Below are positions 10,089-23,297 of a stretch of 64,000 nucleotides of DNA, one piece after another. This stretch comes from Pleurotus djamor (Eukaryota; Basidiomycota; Agaricomycetes; Agaricales; Pleurotaceae). Each line of letters begins with the position of its first letter. The first letter of the stretch is position 1. The translations under genes and the position numbers were made by a program. The stretch is taken from contig JAPEVF010000042.1 of assembly GCA_029747585.1 (NCBI GenBank), forward strand, positions 94,486 to 158,485, given 5' to 3'. The notes beneath the pieces are model-generated. The model saw only the letters and a program-made list of their open reading frames with translations, searched no databases and was not told the DNA's origin.

Positions 10089-12843
10089 CTAGGCTTGCGA
10101 ATAGTTCATCAACTTCTTCGTTTCTGCTCTAACGCCCGCATCACCATGGGACGATAATAGTATCAGTTCCCAGAAAGCTGTACCGAACGGATTGCATGCT
10201 TGAGGGTCGTTGATATCGGGACGGTAGGTACCATTGAAAGCACGATCGTCTGTGGTCAAGAGTGCTTCAAGTTTTGGTTCTTTGGCAACTAAGCGCTGTA
10301 CGAACTGTAGCGCTTTAATTACCGTCCGTGGCGGCCAGTGAAGGGCGCCAGATAGAAGGCGTTTGCCGAAAGCTGATGAGCACCATGGCGGAGTGGAGCT
10401 GGCGTTTTGGCTAAAAAAGACGAGAGCCAGGGCACGAAAGAGTAGATCAGATAATGATGACTCCAGAGCTCTATGGTGGCTATGGTGGCTGTGGACGAGC
10501 AGTGACGGTGAGGTGGCCTCGATGTCATTGATCGTGCTCAACGTGGATATTTCGGTGTATAGGCAGTTGGTGAACTCGCCGAGGTCAAGATTCAGCGCCT
10601 CCCCTACGACGTTTGAACATCAGTACTTGAGCATCAGAAGGGAGCGAGTAATGTACCTTGCCCCGACAGCAGCTCGAATGCGGTTATGATACAGAGTAAA
10701 TTGTGTTGAACCTTGTGGTGTGCTGGGAATGTGCTGGCCAGTTCCAGACCACTGGTATTCTGACCTTCTCCATCCTCGCGCAAAATCAGATTCTTCAGAA
10801 CTTGCATCAAATCCTTAAAGAAATCGATGTTAACGAGATGGGAGAAGCGGGAAATCCCACGTAAGGCTGCGGGAAGCAACGGGGTTGGGCGGTCATTTTT
10901 CAGTATTCGGAAATAGAGAACGAAGACGAGTTTTAGGGTTTCGGTTTGCTATCGCCTGTGTCAGAGGTGATTCTTGAGAAGAGGATAGAGTGGCCTTCCC
11001 CGAAATTACAGGAACTCACCGTTGAAGCACGTTCTTCTTTGTCAACCTCGGCTTCAGCATCGCGAAACTCGCGCTCGATTTCATTCCTCTCTTTGAGCAT
11101 CTTCTTTGCTTTTTTACTGAGGTGGGGCTTATCGCCCTTCTTCTCCTTCTTTGATCGTTTGACATTGCTATCCGAACTAACTTTGGTATCTGAAGCGCGG
11201 ACGCCGAGCTCCGTTGTAAGCCGAAGAGAAAGTAGGCAGGTCAAGACGTCGGGATGGACGTTGAATCGCCTCTCCTTGATCATTCTGTTCAGGAGACGCA
11301 CGATTTCCAACGAAGGCTGGCCGGTCAAGTCGTTTTGAAACACTTTGATAATCGTTTCTAGACATAATATCGAGGACTGACGGAGTTATTGATTGAGCAT
11401 CTACTGTTCCATGGAAAATGCAGAAAAAANTCATACCTCGTCCCAAGATTTCCGGCTTAGTATAGCAATGATCGATTGCATTAGATTGACACGGAAATTG
11501 AAATGCGTGACATCAGTAAGCAAAATGCACATGCACCGCAGGGCGGTTGATGAAAGGTCGCTCTTCGCTAGTTACAGTTAACAGAGTGGGCGGGTAGGAT
11601 GGAACCTCAATACCTTTGATCTCAGCTTCAAGACCTTGGAGATACGTCTGATAGACACCGACAAGGCCTTGCTCCCAGTCCCTTGTGCGGGCTACCATCT
11701 GGCTCACTTTCTCGGCTTTCTCTTTATCCGTCAGGGCACGGATGCGATATCCAGGAATGACGTCCTTGAAGACAGCCAGCTGTGACAAAATCGCGAGTTT
11801 GCGGATGACAGTGTCATTGTGAATCGGTTCGGGGTGTGTAGGTGAAGTTATTTCAGCCAGTGAAAAAGTGCCTAGTCGCCGCAATAGCCCAAGCTAGACA
11901 CACGAGTCAGACGCGTCTAATCGAGTTGTCAAGACTTACACTGTTCTCCGGATCAGCAATTATGTCTTGACATAGACTCGCAATTTGCTCCTTTGCTCCC
12001 ATTATTCTGGCCTTCCTATGTGTATTTCCAACAATATCGAAGATACCAGCCCGACCGAAACGAGGACCAGTAGTAACATCATCTCTTGGAGGCTCTTCCT
12101 CGACTTCCGGCAAAGAACTACCGGAACTGCCTTCACTTGCATATCCTATGTCTGACGTGACCTTCAGCTTCTTATTGCCGGTCTTCACCAATCGGCCATC
12201 CGCAAGCTTTATGGGCAAGCTCTCAACTTCGTTCGTCGAGGGCAGCTTCCAAGATTGAGGAAGCTCGCGCGGTTTGCCTTCATATGGCATTTCAATATCT
12301 GAGTCACTGTCAGGTAGGTTCGACGAGATATCGTCATTAAGATCATCGTCTTCCACGCCTGACGAGAAAGCTTCTTCTCCCGAATCCGAGTCCAACGAGG
12401 GTAGGTCGTCAATAATGGGTGCCTTGGGTCTCGGCTCTTTCAATAGGAGGCGCTCTGTTTCCTGTTTACTCCTAGACGGCGGTCACTAATGGAAGACGGG
12501 AAAAGATAGCCAAGCCCACCTTGCTATGCCCTTGTAGTCAAGGTGGTCAAGGAACATTATGGCATTGCCATACTGTTCAACTAGCTCTTTATCGTCTCCG
12601 GATATGGCCACATCTTCGTCGTTATCTTGGTTGGGGATTGGAATAAGGACGCGATCAATGGCCTTTTGCTTGCCCTTAGACTTGAGAGTCTGAGCCTTTT
12701 GGACAACGGCCTTGTTTGAAGCGATACGCTGCTTCTTGGGTTTGGGAGCACCCTGTTGACGGGTAAGGCAAAGGCAAATGGAAGCTAGTGCTTTATCTGG
12801 AAAGGCGTACCTTTGCGGAATGATTTGGCCTCTTCGTGGGCAT
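10089..12843 (-). CDS. NOC3: Noc3, nucleolar complex protein (60S assembly; replication licensing)
   Basis: Noc3 forms a complex with Noc2 in pre-60S ribosome maturation; in budding yeast it also takes part in replication initiation. The start at 12843 gives MPTKRPNHSAK, followed by an intron and a basic nuclear segment (KKQRIASNKAVVQKAQ). The middle is acidic (SDSDIEMPYEGKPREL). Then comes the Noc3 N-terminal domain (FGRAGIFDIVGNTHRKARIM; KLAILSQLAVFKDVIPGYRI; WEQGLVGVYQTYLQGLE) and a basic coiled coil (SKKAKKMLKERNEIEREFRD). The C-terminal CBF/Mak21-type region includes LKLVFVLYFRILKNDRPTPL and SAFGKRLLSGALHWPPRTVIKA. At least seven introns were read; the N at 11430 lies in one. The protein of about 800 residues is full length for the family. 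It is divergent with Apc5, with 159 bp between start codons. Confidence 0.92.
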
Positions 12844-13002
12844 TGACGACGTAGTGGACAGAATTGACACAACAGGGGCTGCAAGATCGAAATTTTGGAG
12901 TCGATCACGTGATCTCATACAGATCTGCTCAGTTCTAAATTTAGCTCGACTCAACTCGGCTTTCTTTTCGTCCTCGAAATCTCGTAGGCCCAGTCTGAGT
13001 AA
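12844..13002. promoter_or_regulatory. Shared divergent promoter of NOC3 and APC5
   Basis: Only 159 bases separate the two start codons on opposite strands, so both promoters and both 5' leaders must lie here or extend into the neighbouring genes. I see no clear TATA box, which suits broadly expressed housekeeping genes. Confidence 0.6.
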
Positions 13003-15881
13003 ATGGAGGACCATCCTTTGATCCCGTCCAACCATACGCTCAGGCCGCACCACGTCACTTTACTTGCTGTGTTTATCCTAGCCATCAAAGAAATCGAAGA
13101 AAAGCATTTGTCACCCGCGTTTAGTCTTCATATCTACAGAGTTCTGTTGTGCGAAGTCTCCGAGGTTAGTCTGTAGAAATCACCTCAGGTACCTGACAGG
13201 CATTTCATCGCACAGATATATCCGCCCAAATCATGGGACGAGCTTCTCTTCCAGCTTAGCTCTGGACCAATGGCTAATGTTCAGGGAGCGCCTGCGCTGC
13301 TTCAATTGCTTCGAGGAGTGGTAGGTAAATACTCAATGCTACTTCGACGCTGACATATCTGCAGAACACGGAACTGAAAGATGCGAATCAACTGAGCTAT
13401 TTCTTTGCCAGTGCGTCTGAGTATTACCCGCGTCACATCTCTTTAACCCCTTCTCTGATCGTCAGCTGTGCCACCACTCTTTCACCCGACTAAAAACTTC
13501 GAGAATGAGGTATCTAGTTCATTGTGCAGCCGACGACGCCTGACTCAACACTCATAGCATAATCCTCTAGTACGTCGGCTTCAATAAGGATCCGCTCTAG
13601 CGTTGTGACTCTGTAACACAAATTAGATGCGTCGACATATATTTGGGTATTTCTGCCGGCGATGCTTTGTTAGCTTCCTGAAGCTTTCGTTCTCTGGCGT
13701 CGTCAAGTTCCACGCTGACTACCAAGCGTGGTGCAGCGGTGATCGCCAGGCTGGATATGAAGTCATCCACAAGGATGCCCTTGATACCTGTGGGTCGTTT
13801 GCTGCGTTCAGATGAAATATACTCAGCATGAAGCATAGCACATCTTTTACTACTGAAACCTCACTCCGATAAAAAGTCTTGGGCACAACCGTACTTGTAT
13901 GAGCGGTGTGTATCTCTGAGCTCCTGGATGATCACTTCTCAGTTCCTGTCAGCTTCGAGACTGAATTATCCCACGGAAATGAAATCCCGGCAGAAGAACA
14001 TTTGAGATGGTTTTTTGAGCAACGATTCCATGAAGGCAATGACTCGTCAGCATCGCCCTGTGGTCCCCTTCACCTTGACTAAACATCCTTGTCAGTGCTC
14101 TACGGCAGCATGCCTTATTGAATCTTGCTCGCTTTCATTATGTTCGTGAAGAGTTCCCCGCTACCCGGAAGGTGAATCGCATCGTTATCGCAGCTTGCTT
14201 AACTCACGTATGCTGTATAGTTTCTATCTGAGGCAATAACAACCGCTCGAATCGCTGGCGACAAGATCACGCTGCAACACTGCATCAGGTACCATCTTGT
14301 TCATCTTTGGCAATTACTAATCTATTCCTCCAGCCTCCTCAATCGGCTCCCTCCCACTGAAATTGCTCGTAAGCCTGTTATCAACGAAATTCAACCCGAT
14401 CTGCACCCCCTTGAAGCCCTTTTTGACGTCTCCAAGTTGATGGACCCCCAGCACGTTCGTTGCCTCCGCCCTTGATTCTAGCAGCATTACACAACATACC
14501 CCTTTTTCAAGGACCAGAATCTCAGTACTTCCTTCACGAAGCTGACCCAGGTCTTGGGCATGTTTGATCATTGGAATGACACTCACTCAGCCTTTCCTTT
14601 GGAGACCGAGCAATGGGCGCATCATGCTGTCCAATCAGTCGTTTGGAACGCCGTTGGTATGGATCGAACATTTCTCTCCCTTTTCAANTCTTCATTGACC
14701 ACATCAAACTAGGTTGCGCTGAGTTAGCTAGCGTAGAGGAGACCATTGTCATGGCTTTCACAGGCACTAGTAGCGATGATAACAACCGCTTGGTTGTTAC
14801 TTTAAATCGCGCCTATCGAGTAAGTGAGATCACATCAAGCATAATCGCTTTCATGTTCAAACGTGCGATAGTGGGCCAGACAGGGTCAATATGAATCAGC
14901 TCTGGCCATGTTGCTCGAACCAAGCGTATGGCAAAGCCTGTCAGTGCAGGACTATGAGCTTTGGGCAAGCCAACTTTGGCATATAATGGCACTCCGAATG
15001 GGCCGTCAGTACGTGGGCCCCTTCGTTCTTGATCAATAATTATCTCAGCATTTGACTAGAGGGCAAAAGCGGTTGTACAAGGAAGTCTTACTCCCCCACA
15101 AGCCTGCCGGTGATATGGACTCGAAAACTTATTTCTTCGATTCTGGCGCCATGAAATCGAAGATACGGTCTGAATTGTATGAAGTCCTGAGAAGCAGAGT
15201 GAGTCTTTCCNCCGGCTACATCAACTCTCACAATTTATCATCCTCAGGAATATGGTCAAGCGTCTGCTGTCATCGAACAGCTTCTAACCGGGCTATGGCG
15301 CTCGGAATTTCAAGGTCGCATGGATTTCTATCGAATCGGAATTACCTTACTAGCGGATATTGGCCTCGAACTCGGCATGACCAGACGCTGCCGCGTCATG
15401 TTGGAGGAGATCTTACCGCAGGTACATCATATCTGAGATTGCGAAGATCCATTGAATAAGTTTGGTCAACACCTAGATCATCACAGGTCACGACCTCGAG
15501 TTACGGGCCTTTGCATGCTTTACTTTGGCGAGATGTGTGATGATAGCAGCGGACGGCAACGGTACTTACTTGTTGTCCTCTTAATTCCTCTTCCTCTTAC
15601 TGATAATCCCAGACGAAGGCCTCAAGGAAGCATTACACTACCTTCAGATAGCTGAAGTCGATCTTCGAATGCTCCGCTCTCTGAGCGCGTTGGCAGATGT
15701 GCAGTACTTGATTTCAGTGACATACGACAATCTGAAGTTGACGCCTGAGAGGGATCAAGCTGCCGAAAGACATTGCTCGACATTGGAGGAGAGAGATCGG
15801 ATTGAGAATATATCTTGTGACAGTGAGGTGAACGCCATTTTGCAAGTCATGGCGGACGTTGGAACTTCGATAGCTCGATAG
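13003..15881 (+). CDS. APC5: Apc5, anaphase-promoting complex subunit 5
   Basis: TPR-containing scaffold subunit of the APC/C ubiquitin ligase, which drives anaphase and mitotic exit. The start at 13003 gives MEDHPLIPSNHTLRPHHVTL. Many short introns separate recognisable Apc5 blocks: AFSLHIYRVLLCEVSE; RHIFGYFCRRCFVSFLKLSF; SGVVKFHADYQAWCSGD; LRWFFEQRFHEGNDS; HALLNLARFHYVREEFPAT; EGLKEALHYLQIAEVDLRML; LADVQYLISVTYDNLKL. The last exon ends TSIAR then TAG at 15879-15881. The helix-turn-helix repeats toward the C-terminus fit Apc5 TPRs. About twelve introns make this one of the most split genes in the window; the exact edges around 13540-13620 and 14600-14720, with an N at 14688, are the least certain. 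Identification rests on the order and spacing of these blocks. Confidence 0.85.
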
Positions 15882-16035
15882 TGTGTCTGATTAGAGCTTG
15901 AACCCAAGTAACAAAGTGAAATACCCCTTTTCCCTGACTTCATNNNCATGTGATGTCGCGTTTCCAAAGGCCAANCCTCGATCTTCAGTCCACCACAAGA
16001 ATTCTGACCAACAAGTCGCGCTCTCCTGGGGGGCA

Positions 16036-19000
16036 ATGGACGGCCCCGTNCCTCAAGAGGAAGACTTCTCTACGATACCGATTCTAGATCGCCTTGCTCA
16101 CAAAAATTGGAAAGCCCGTGTTCACGCATACGAATCTCTCATCAAGACCTTTCAAACCACTGCATCTGACACTGATCCCGCGTTCAAACCTTACATCAAC
16201 AACTCGGACTTACTCAAGAAGATTGTTACGGACTCTAATGCTGTTGCACAAGAGAAAGGCGTTGAATGCGTCGTTAACCTTGTCAAATTTGCCGGGACAA
16301 CTGCTGCTAAAACACGCGACGCTATCGTGCCTGCTTTGGTAGAGAAATGCTTTGGATCATCTCGAGCTGGAACCAAGGCCCAAGCAATTGAGCTGGTTCT
16401 TCAGTATGTCGAAGTAGAAAATGGTGGAGCTGGTGTTGTTGTGCGTCCCTCGAATCTCTTCTTTGGATGTTGCTGACCATGCCATTAGAATGATATCTTA
16501 CCTGGACTGGGGGCCAAGCAACCAAAGGCTGTGGCGGGAACCGTTGCCGCGTTGAAAGAAATACTTGGGTCAGCGGGCTTTTGGCAATTCATGGCATCCT
16601 CTGATGTTTCCTTCCAGGGCGTTTGGTACTCAGGTCACGCCTCCCGCTCCCGTCTTGAAAGCGTTGCCCAAAATCTTTGGTCATAGCGACAAGAACGTCC
16701 GAGGTGAAGGGACGCAGCTCACCCAAATCTTATATCAATGGCTGGGTTCGGGTATAGAAAACTGGCTTGGGGACTTGAAGCCCGTGCAAGTCAAAGAGCT
16801 GAAGGAGGGGTTTGAATCATTGGAGAAAGAAGGGAAAGGTAAGGGGTCCCTCAAAGCCCCACGACTAACACGAGCGCAAGCTCAAGAGAGGGAGGCTAGT
16901 GCTGGTGTTGAGGAGGATGATGCCCCGGTTGAGGAAGGTGCGTGCGCATCTACCCTCAAATGATTTCGCAATTTCACTCTTCGGCAGATCTATCGCCGCC
17001 CGACCCTCGAGAGCTCTCAGAACCTGTTGATATCGTCTCTCGGTTCCCGCCCTCATACCAAGGAGGGCTAACTTCATCCAAATGGAAAGAACGAAAGGAA
17101 GTTTTGGACCAGTTGTCCTCCCTTCTGACCTCAACTCCCCGCATCAAGGAGGGGCCGGAGTTGGGTGAACTTGCCAAGGCTCTTGCTGTTCGGATTCAGA
17201 GTGATGCCAATGTCAACTGCGTCATGACAGCCGCGGTTTGCATGGAGGCTTTGGCTAAGGGTATGATGGGTTCCTTCGCTCGATACAGGGAAATTGTCGT
17301 TGCACCGATGTTAGAAAGGTTAAAGGAGAGGAAGGCCAATGTTACAGATGCTATTGGACTGGCCTTGGATGCGATATTCAAGACTGTGAGTTTTGAGTTC
17401 CTAATGTCCGGAACTGACTTGTTCAATATCGAAAACCTCTAGACCACTATCAATGACATCATCCCCGATCTCTTATCAGCACTTTCGTCGAAGAATCCAC
17501 AGGTAAAGGAAGGGACATTGAAATTATTGTCCCGTTGTCTGGCGACAGCAACATCACCCGTTGCACCTGCTCAAATCAAGCCGCTGGCAGAGACTTTAGC
17601 TTCCTTGCTAGAAGATAGCTTCGAAGGTGCTCGAAACGAAGCGGCTACATCCATGGGGACGTTGATGAAAATGGTTGGGGAGCGACCACTCAATGCAGTA
17701 GTGGATGGCCTTGCCGATGTTAGGAAAGCGAAGGTCAAGGAAGCCTATGATAAGGCTACTGTCAAATGCAAGAGCGGTGGTCCCGCACCACCCAAGCCAA
17801 CTGCTCCTGCTGCTCCTCGAAAAACGCCAGCCCCAAAGCCGAAGGCCGCTCCACCACCTACAGACGAGGATGAACCTAGTCCCCCAAAGAAGCCCACGGC
17901 AAAGCCGCCCGCCCGCTTGACTGTATGGCTCCAAACTGTTCCATTCAAAAAAAGCTCTTGCTGACTTGTTTTGCAGGCGAAGAAACCCACTCCACCTGCA
18001 CCATCGACGACCAAGCCCGGACCGAGTGCCTCCACGAAACCTGGAAAACCGCCTCCTGCCGCATCGGCTAGTGCATTGGAAACCTTCAAGTACAAGCATA
18101 CGCCCGAAGATGCCGAAGCTTTAGCTGTTGATCTCATTCCTTCGTCCATAATGACTGATTTGGGCGATAGTAACTGGAAAACTAGACTTGCTGCTTTGGC
18201 CGAATTGAATAGCTGGCTTAGTCCAGTGATTACCGAGGTAGATGCGGAAGTCGTTACCCGTGCGTTATGCAAAAGAGGATCCAACGAGAAGAATTTCCAG
18301 GTCGGTCTCCTGTGTTTATAAGGTAGTCCCGAGTCTTTAATCCTATGCGATGAACAGGTATCAACCAGTATCTATGGCATCTTCAGCAGTCTTGCAGAGA
18401 GCTGTCCGACATTCGGAAGGTCTTGCGTCGCATTATCCGTGCCACATCTCGTCGAAAAGCTGGGAGATATGAAATTGAAGAAGCCAGCAGGTGACACAAT
18501 GCTGTTGTATTCCGAAAAGACGTCCCTCCAATTCGTGCTTCATCAAGGTTGGTGTCGCCTCCAGCGCCGCGCAGCCTTCAGCTAACTGACGCATGCATTA
18601 GCCTATGAACCACTTGGCAAGCAAAAGGCACCGAAAGTTGTTGCAGACGCTATTGCATGGATCAATGTTGCACTCACAGAGTTCGGAGTCGCAGGGTTGT
18701 CTTTGAAGAGTTTGATAGATTTTTTGAAGACTGCGCTACAAAATTCGAATGCCACCGTCCGCACAAGTGCCACCAAGGCATTGGTAACGGTCAAGCTCTT
18801 CGCCGGTTCTAGTGAGTGAGATGTTTTACGAACTGAAAGCGAGTTAATCAACATAACTTAGGTATCAAGGACTTAATTGAGGACCTAAATCCCCAATTGC
18901 TCAACACGATCACCACTGAATTCGACAAGGTTGAAGGCCAAGCTGCTCCGGAACCCTCACGGAAATCGGCCGACCTTGCGGCACTTGCACTCGCACCCAC

Positions 19001-22000
19001 AAAGCCGGGTTCTGCTGCCGTAGTCGACCNTCTTGATGACCTCTTCCCGCGCGTCGACGTCGATAGTCTTCTGAAAGGGACTACCATTCTGACTGACTCC
19101 AAGAGTGATGCATGGAAGACCAAGAAAGAAGCTCTTGAGCTATTTCAAGCGATACTCGATCAAGGTTCCAACAAGCGACTCAATCCAACCATGGGTATGT
19201 AAAGATTTTCGTACCCTTAGATCCTCTCTCATAAGCTTAATAGGTGAAATTGGTTCCGTGCTCAAATCCAGAGTCACCGATACAAACAAAGCCGTTCAAA
19301 TCCTTGCTTTGGATATCGTGGGGCGCATCGCCACTGGGATGGGCAAGCCTTTTGAGAAGCATTGTCGCCTTTTCGTTTTGCCAGTGGCCACTGTTCTCGC
19401 TGACCAGAAAACCCACATCCGTGCTGCTGGATTGCAGACACTGACAGCTATCGCCAGTGCTTGCGAAGGGTTGGATCTGATGGTCAGCGGTTTGTCTAGT
19501 GGCTTAGAGACCAGCAATCCGCAACAGAAAGGTTCCCTTCTTAATTGGCTTGTGGACTGGTTCAAGGAGCATGAAGCTCCCACGCATTTGGACCTAAGTA
19601 GCTGCGCTCTCCCGGTCGTCGGCTCACTTGATGATCGCAACAGTGATGTTAGGAAAGCCAGTCAGGCTTTCCTCCCTCATCTTATAGCTTACGCTGGCTT
19701 TGACTATGTCATGCAACAGGCCAATGCATTGAAACCTGCCTCGCGAAGTACGGTGGTCCCCCTCATACAAGCTGCTCGACCTTCAGGTTTGAATGCGCCT
19801 TCTGCCCCACCAACGAAGTCTGCACCCAAAGCCAAGGTTGCAGTAAAGCCCCCTTCACCTGCGCCTCCGTCTTCTCCTCCCTCTCCCCCTCCTGTCTCAA
19901 ACCCCCCTCCCACGAAGGGACCTAAGCTTACCGGAGTTCGTCGAAAGCTTCCTCTAGGGAGCAAACCCGATCCCGGTTCTGACGCCTCGGAAGGTCCATC
20001 TCGCCTAGGCAAACCGGGTGGCGCCAAGCCACCAAACGCGATTCCAAAACCAGACGATAAACTGCCCCTTCATAGTGCAAGTGTAGATGCGAGAAAAACC
20101 AGACTTGCGAAGGACTCCCAGAAATGGGTCAATGAAGGTGGTCCCACGAGGAAGGACCTTGCCGATTTGCTTCAGTCTCAAATGGAGAACCATGCGTCCA
20201 AAGAACTGCTCAGTCGGTTGTTCAGCCACGACCACAACGCAGTAAATGACCATATTGCGGGCCTGTCCATGCTTTTCGAATTTTATTCTAGCGCTCTGGA
20301 AGGCGAGAACAGCGTCGTGGAAATTTGCATGGCCAACTTCGATTTCCCCTTTAAATACGCCTCCATCAAGGCTCATGAACCCCAACCAAACCTCATCTCC
20401 AAGTGCCTCGACGTTATTGAAGCTGTCGTCTCGTTTCTTCGAGCGCAGAGGTATCAGTTGACGGATCCCGAAGCTATGTGCTTCATCCCCACCATCATCC
20501 ACAAGGTGCGCTATATGTTTGCACGGGTTGTGTCTTACTTAGATTGGGCTTAGCTAGGAGACGCGCGAGAGCAAGTCCGTATAAGAGTGCAAAGCATCAT
20601 CCAAGATTTACCCAAAATATATGCGTACAGTCGAGTATTTCAACTGCTATCCGATCACGGGTTGAAGTCAAAGGTCGCTAAAACCCGCCAAGGAGCATTA
20701 GAAGAGATGGCTGGAGTGTTGAAGCGATACGGGGTAGGATCATGCGAGCCGACCAAAGCATGTCCTGTGCTAGCTGGCATGATTGCCGATAAGGACTCCC
20801 AAGTGCGACGCGCCGCCCTGGCAGCTCTTAGGTTAGCGTTCCCCAACTTTTGAATATGACATGTCTGATCACCCTTTCCAGCGAAGTATACACCCTTGTA
20901 GGAGATCAAATATGGGGTCTTGTTGGGCCACTACCTGCCAAAGACAAGACACAACTTGAAGAACGACTGCGCCGCGTTGCTGGTCCAACGGACTCTACCA
21001 AGACAGAAATACCCGCCGCTCCTGCCCGAGTTTCCGGTCTGAAAGGTGGTATTCCTCGCCCGAACTCTCCTGCTGGGGTGGCCCGTTTTGGCATCCCTCG
21101 ATCTGCTAGTCCTGCATTACTTTCCAAGCCGAAGAGCATTATCCGCTCCGCATCCCCAGTAAACCCTGTACGTGCACCCTCTCCAAGCCCTCGACCAGAA
21201 TCCCCTCTGCGATCCCCAAAATCACCTGCACTCCCAATTCCACAATCACCTGGTGCTTCTTCGCGACCTCGCACTATGCTCCCCTCTCGACTGGGACGTC
21301 CACGCACGAATACTGCTTCAACCCTGTCTCCTCCCCCTCCAGAGCCTCCCGTGCCGTCGAATCCAACTCCAGCGGGGCCGTCCCGTGCTCGCGACTACAC
21401 AGACGAACCCAATCAATCCTCGGACGATATAACGGTCACTATTTCAAGTATACTCAGTAGTGATCCGTCGCGTAGTGTTGACGCGCTCAAGAAGATCCAA
21501 AAAANTCCTTGCCCTAAGCCCAGACACCGCGCCTTCATCACCGCAATACAGGGAACTTGCTGAACACACAGGAGGCCTCATCGAGACTATCACGCTTCAA
21601 ATGACCCATATCTTTGATAGGCCAGATGAGTTCGTATCCGACGAAAATTTTCGCCTGGCCAAACACCTCATCCAAACATTGAACAATTTCTGCGACCATC
21701 CTTTCCTTGCGGAATCTTTGACCGTCGATATGTTGACGTCTTTGCTCGAAGAGCTAACACTGCGGCTGCTGGAGACGGATGATAGTTCCATCAAGAAGGT
21801 CAAAGATTTGTCGCGTTTCATCAACATGATCATTTTGCGGTTATTTGCTACCGGTCGACGAATGTCAATCTTCCGGTAAGAGCCTCAAGCTCATTAGTTC
21901 TGTGTTTCTAATTATCCGTTCTAGCGCGCTGTTTGCTTTACTTCTACAAATTGTGAAACCTTTCCCCGCCAACGCCACTTCCCCTGACTCGCAGGAAGCG

Positions 22001-23049
22001 AAGGTTGCCGAGCTGGTTCTCAAGTGTATATGGAAGCTTGCCCGGAATATACCTCAAGATCTTGCCGAACAACGGTTAGATCCTGTCGAACTCTTCCCTG
22101 CTGTTGAGCATTTCCTGCAGTCGGTTCCTCCGAATGAATGGCGCGCCAGGGCCACAAACAAGGTCCCCTGTGGTGATATGCCCCTGAGGACGATCAAAGT
22201 CATCATCCAACACGTTGTTGGTGAGTATTTTGATTCCCGCACAAGCATCTGGTTGACTGATAGCACCTGTTTCAGCTTATCATGGCGACGACGTTTACGA
22301 CTTGCTTTCGTCATCGTTCGACGACCCATCGGCTACCATCGTCTACCCCTACGTCTATCGCATCCTTAATTCTAGCACCAAAGTTGCTAACGACCCGCCT
22401 CGCTCCACAACTGAACCCCACCATTTCCGCTCCCACTCACCTGCGTCTAGTCGACCGATATCTCCGCAAGAAACCGCCTCCAATGGCTCTGCCGGTCATC
22501 AACGTTCTCCAAGTCATCGAACAAGCACATCCTCCCTCAATGGTAACGGACAATACCCCCTTCCCTCAGAAGAGCCCGATCCCGACGCCCAATTACTCAC
22601 CATCATTGGACATATATCAAGTGAAACCACTGGAGCGCTGCATAAGGAGGGTATTACCGAACTGCATCATTTCCTGAAGGCTTATCCCCACAAGCGTCCA
22701 CGGGTGGAAAAGATGCTTGAATCCACAGGCGCAGCGTTTCGGAAATATATCAATCGGGCTTTGGCCAGCCGCGCAGCGGAAGACCAAGAAAGGGACGTTG
22801 CGGTGGCGGATACGCTGTCGAGTACGTGTTTTTCTGACTTGGTACACGTGATTCCTCATTCCGTTCACAGAGCTCGAATCCAATCAACACTCTGCTCCGC
22901 CAACATCGCCCGTTCAGCGCAACGGGTCTGTGAAGCGAAGTAGTCAGTCAGACGATCCTGCTACTCAGGAGAAACTTTCTCGTCTTCACGATATTTTCCA
23001 GTACCGACATAGTAATGGCACGCAAAGTGAACGGACTTCTGTTAGTTAA
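16036..23049 (+). CDS. STU2: XMAP215/Stu2/ch-TOG microtubule polymerase with five TOG-like modules
   Basis: Binds tubulin dimers and speeds microtubule plus-end growth; acts at spindle poles, kinetochores and the cortex. The start at 16036 gives MDGPVPQEEDF. Five TOG-like HEAT modules can be seen, the first four each opening with the conserved Trp of the first intra-HEAT loop: HKNWKARVHAYESL (16.1-16.9 kb), SSKWKERKEVLDQL (17.0-17.8), DSNWKTRLAALAEL (18.1-18.9), SDAWKTKKEALELF (19.0-19.8) and a fifth, more divergent one (20.1-21.0, DSQKWVNEGGPTRKDLADLL). Pro/Ala-rich linkers separate them. A basic Ser/Pro segment (20.98-21.4 kb) precedes a C-terminal helical domain. About fifteen introns; roughly 2,000 residues. 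The N at 21505 is spurious: dropping it restores the frame from KKIQK into ILALSPD. The protein is much longer than the two-TOG yeast homologues. Confidence 0.9.
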
Positions 23050-23297
23050 TAGCTCCGTGTTATGTTTTCATACATATTCTTCGCATCATCTTGTAACTAG
23101 TATCAGCACAACCTATTTTCCCTCAAGCTCGCACTTGTCTTGGACTGGTGTAAAATCACGTAGAGACACGTGATCTCAACACCATTATAACCCGTGCTGC
23201 TGTGCCAGGTTGAGAGTGAAGAGTGCCGGTGCCAGCTATATTCTTATACCCTTCCTTCTGTTTCTCCCTTTCTTCCTTGTACTTTTCGTTTCCNATC

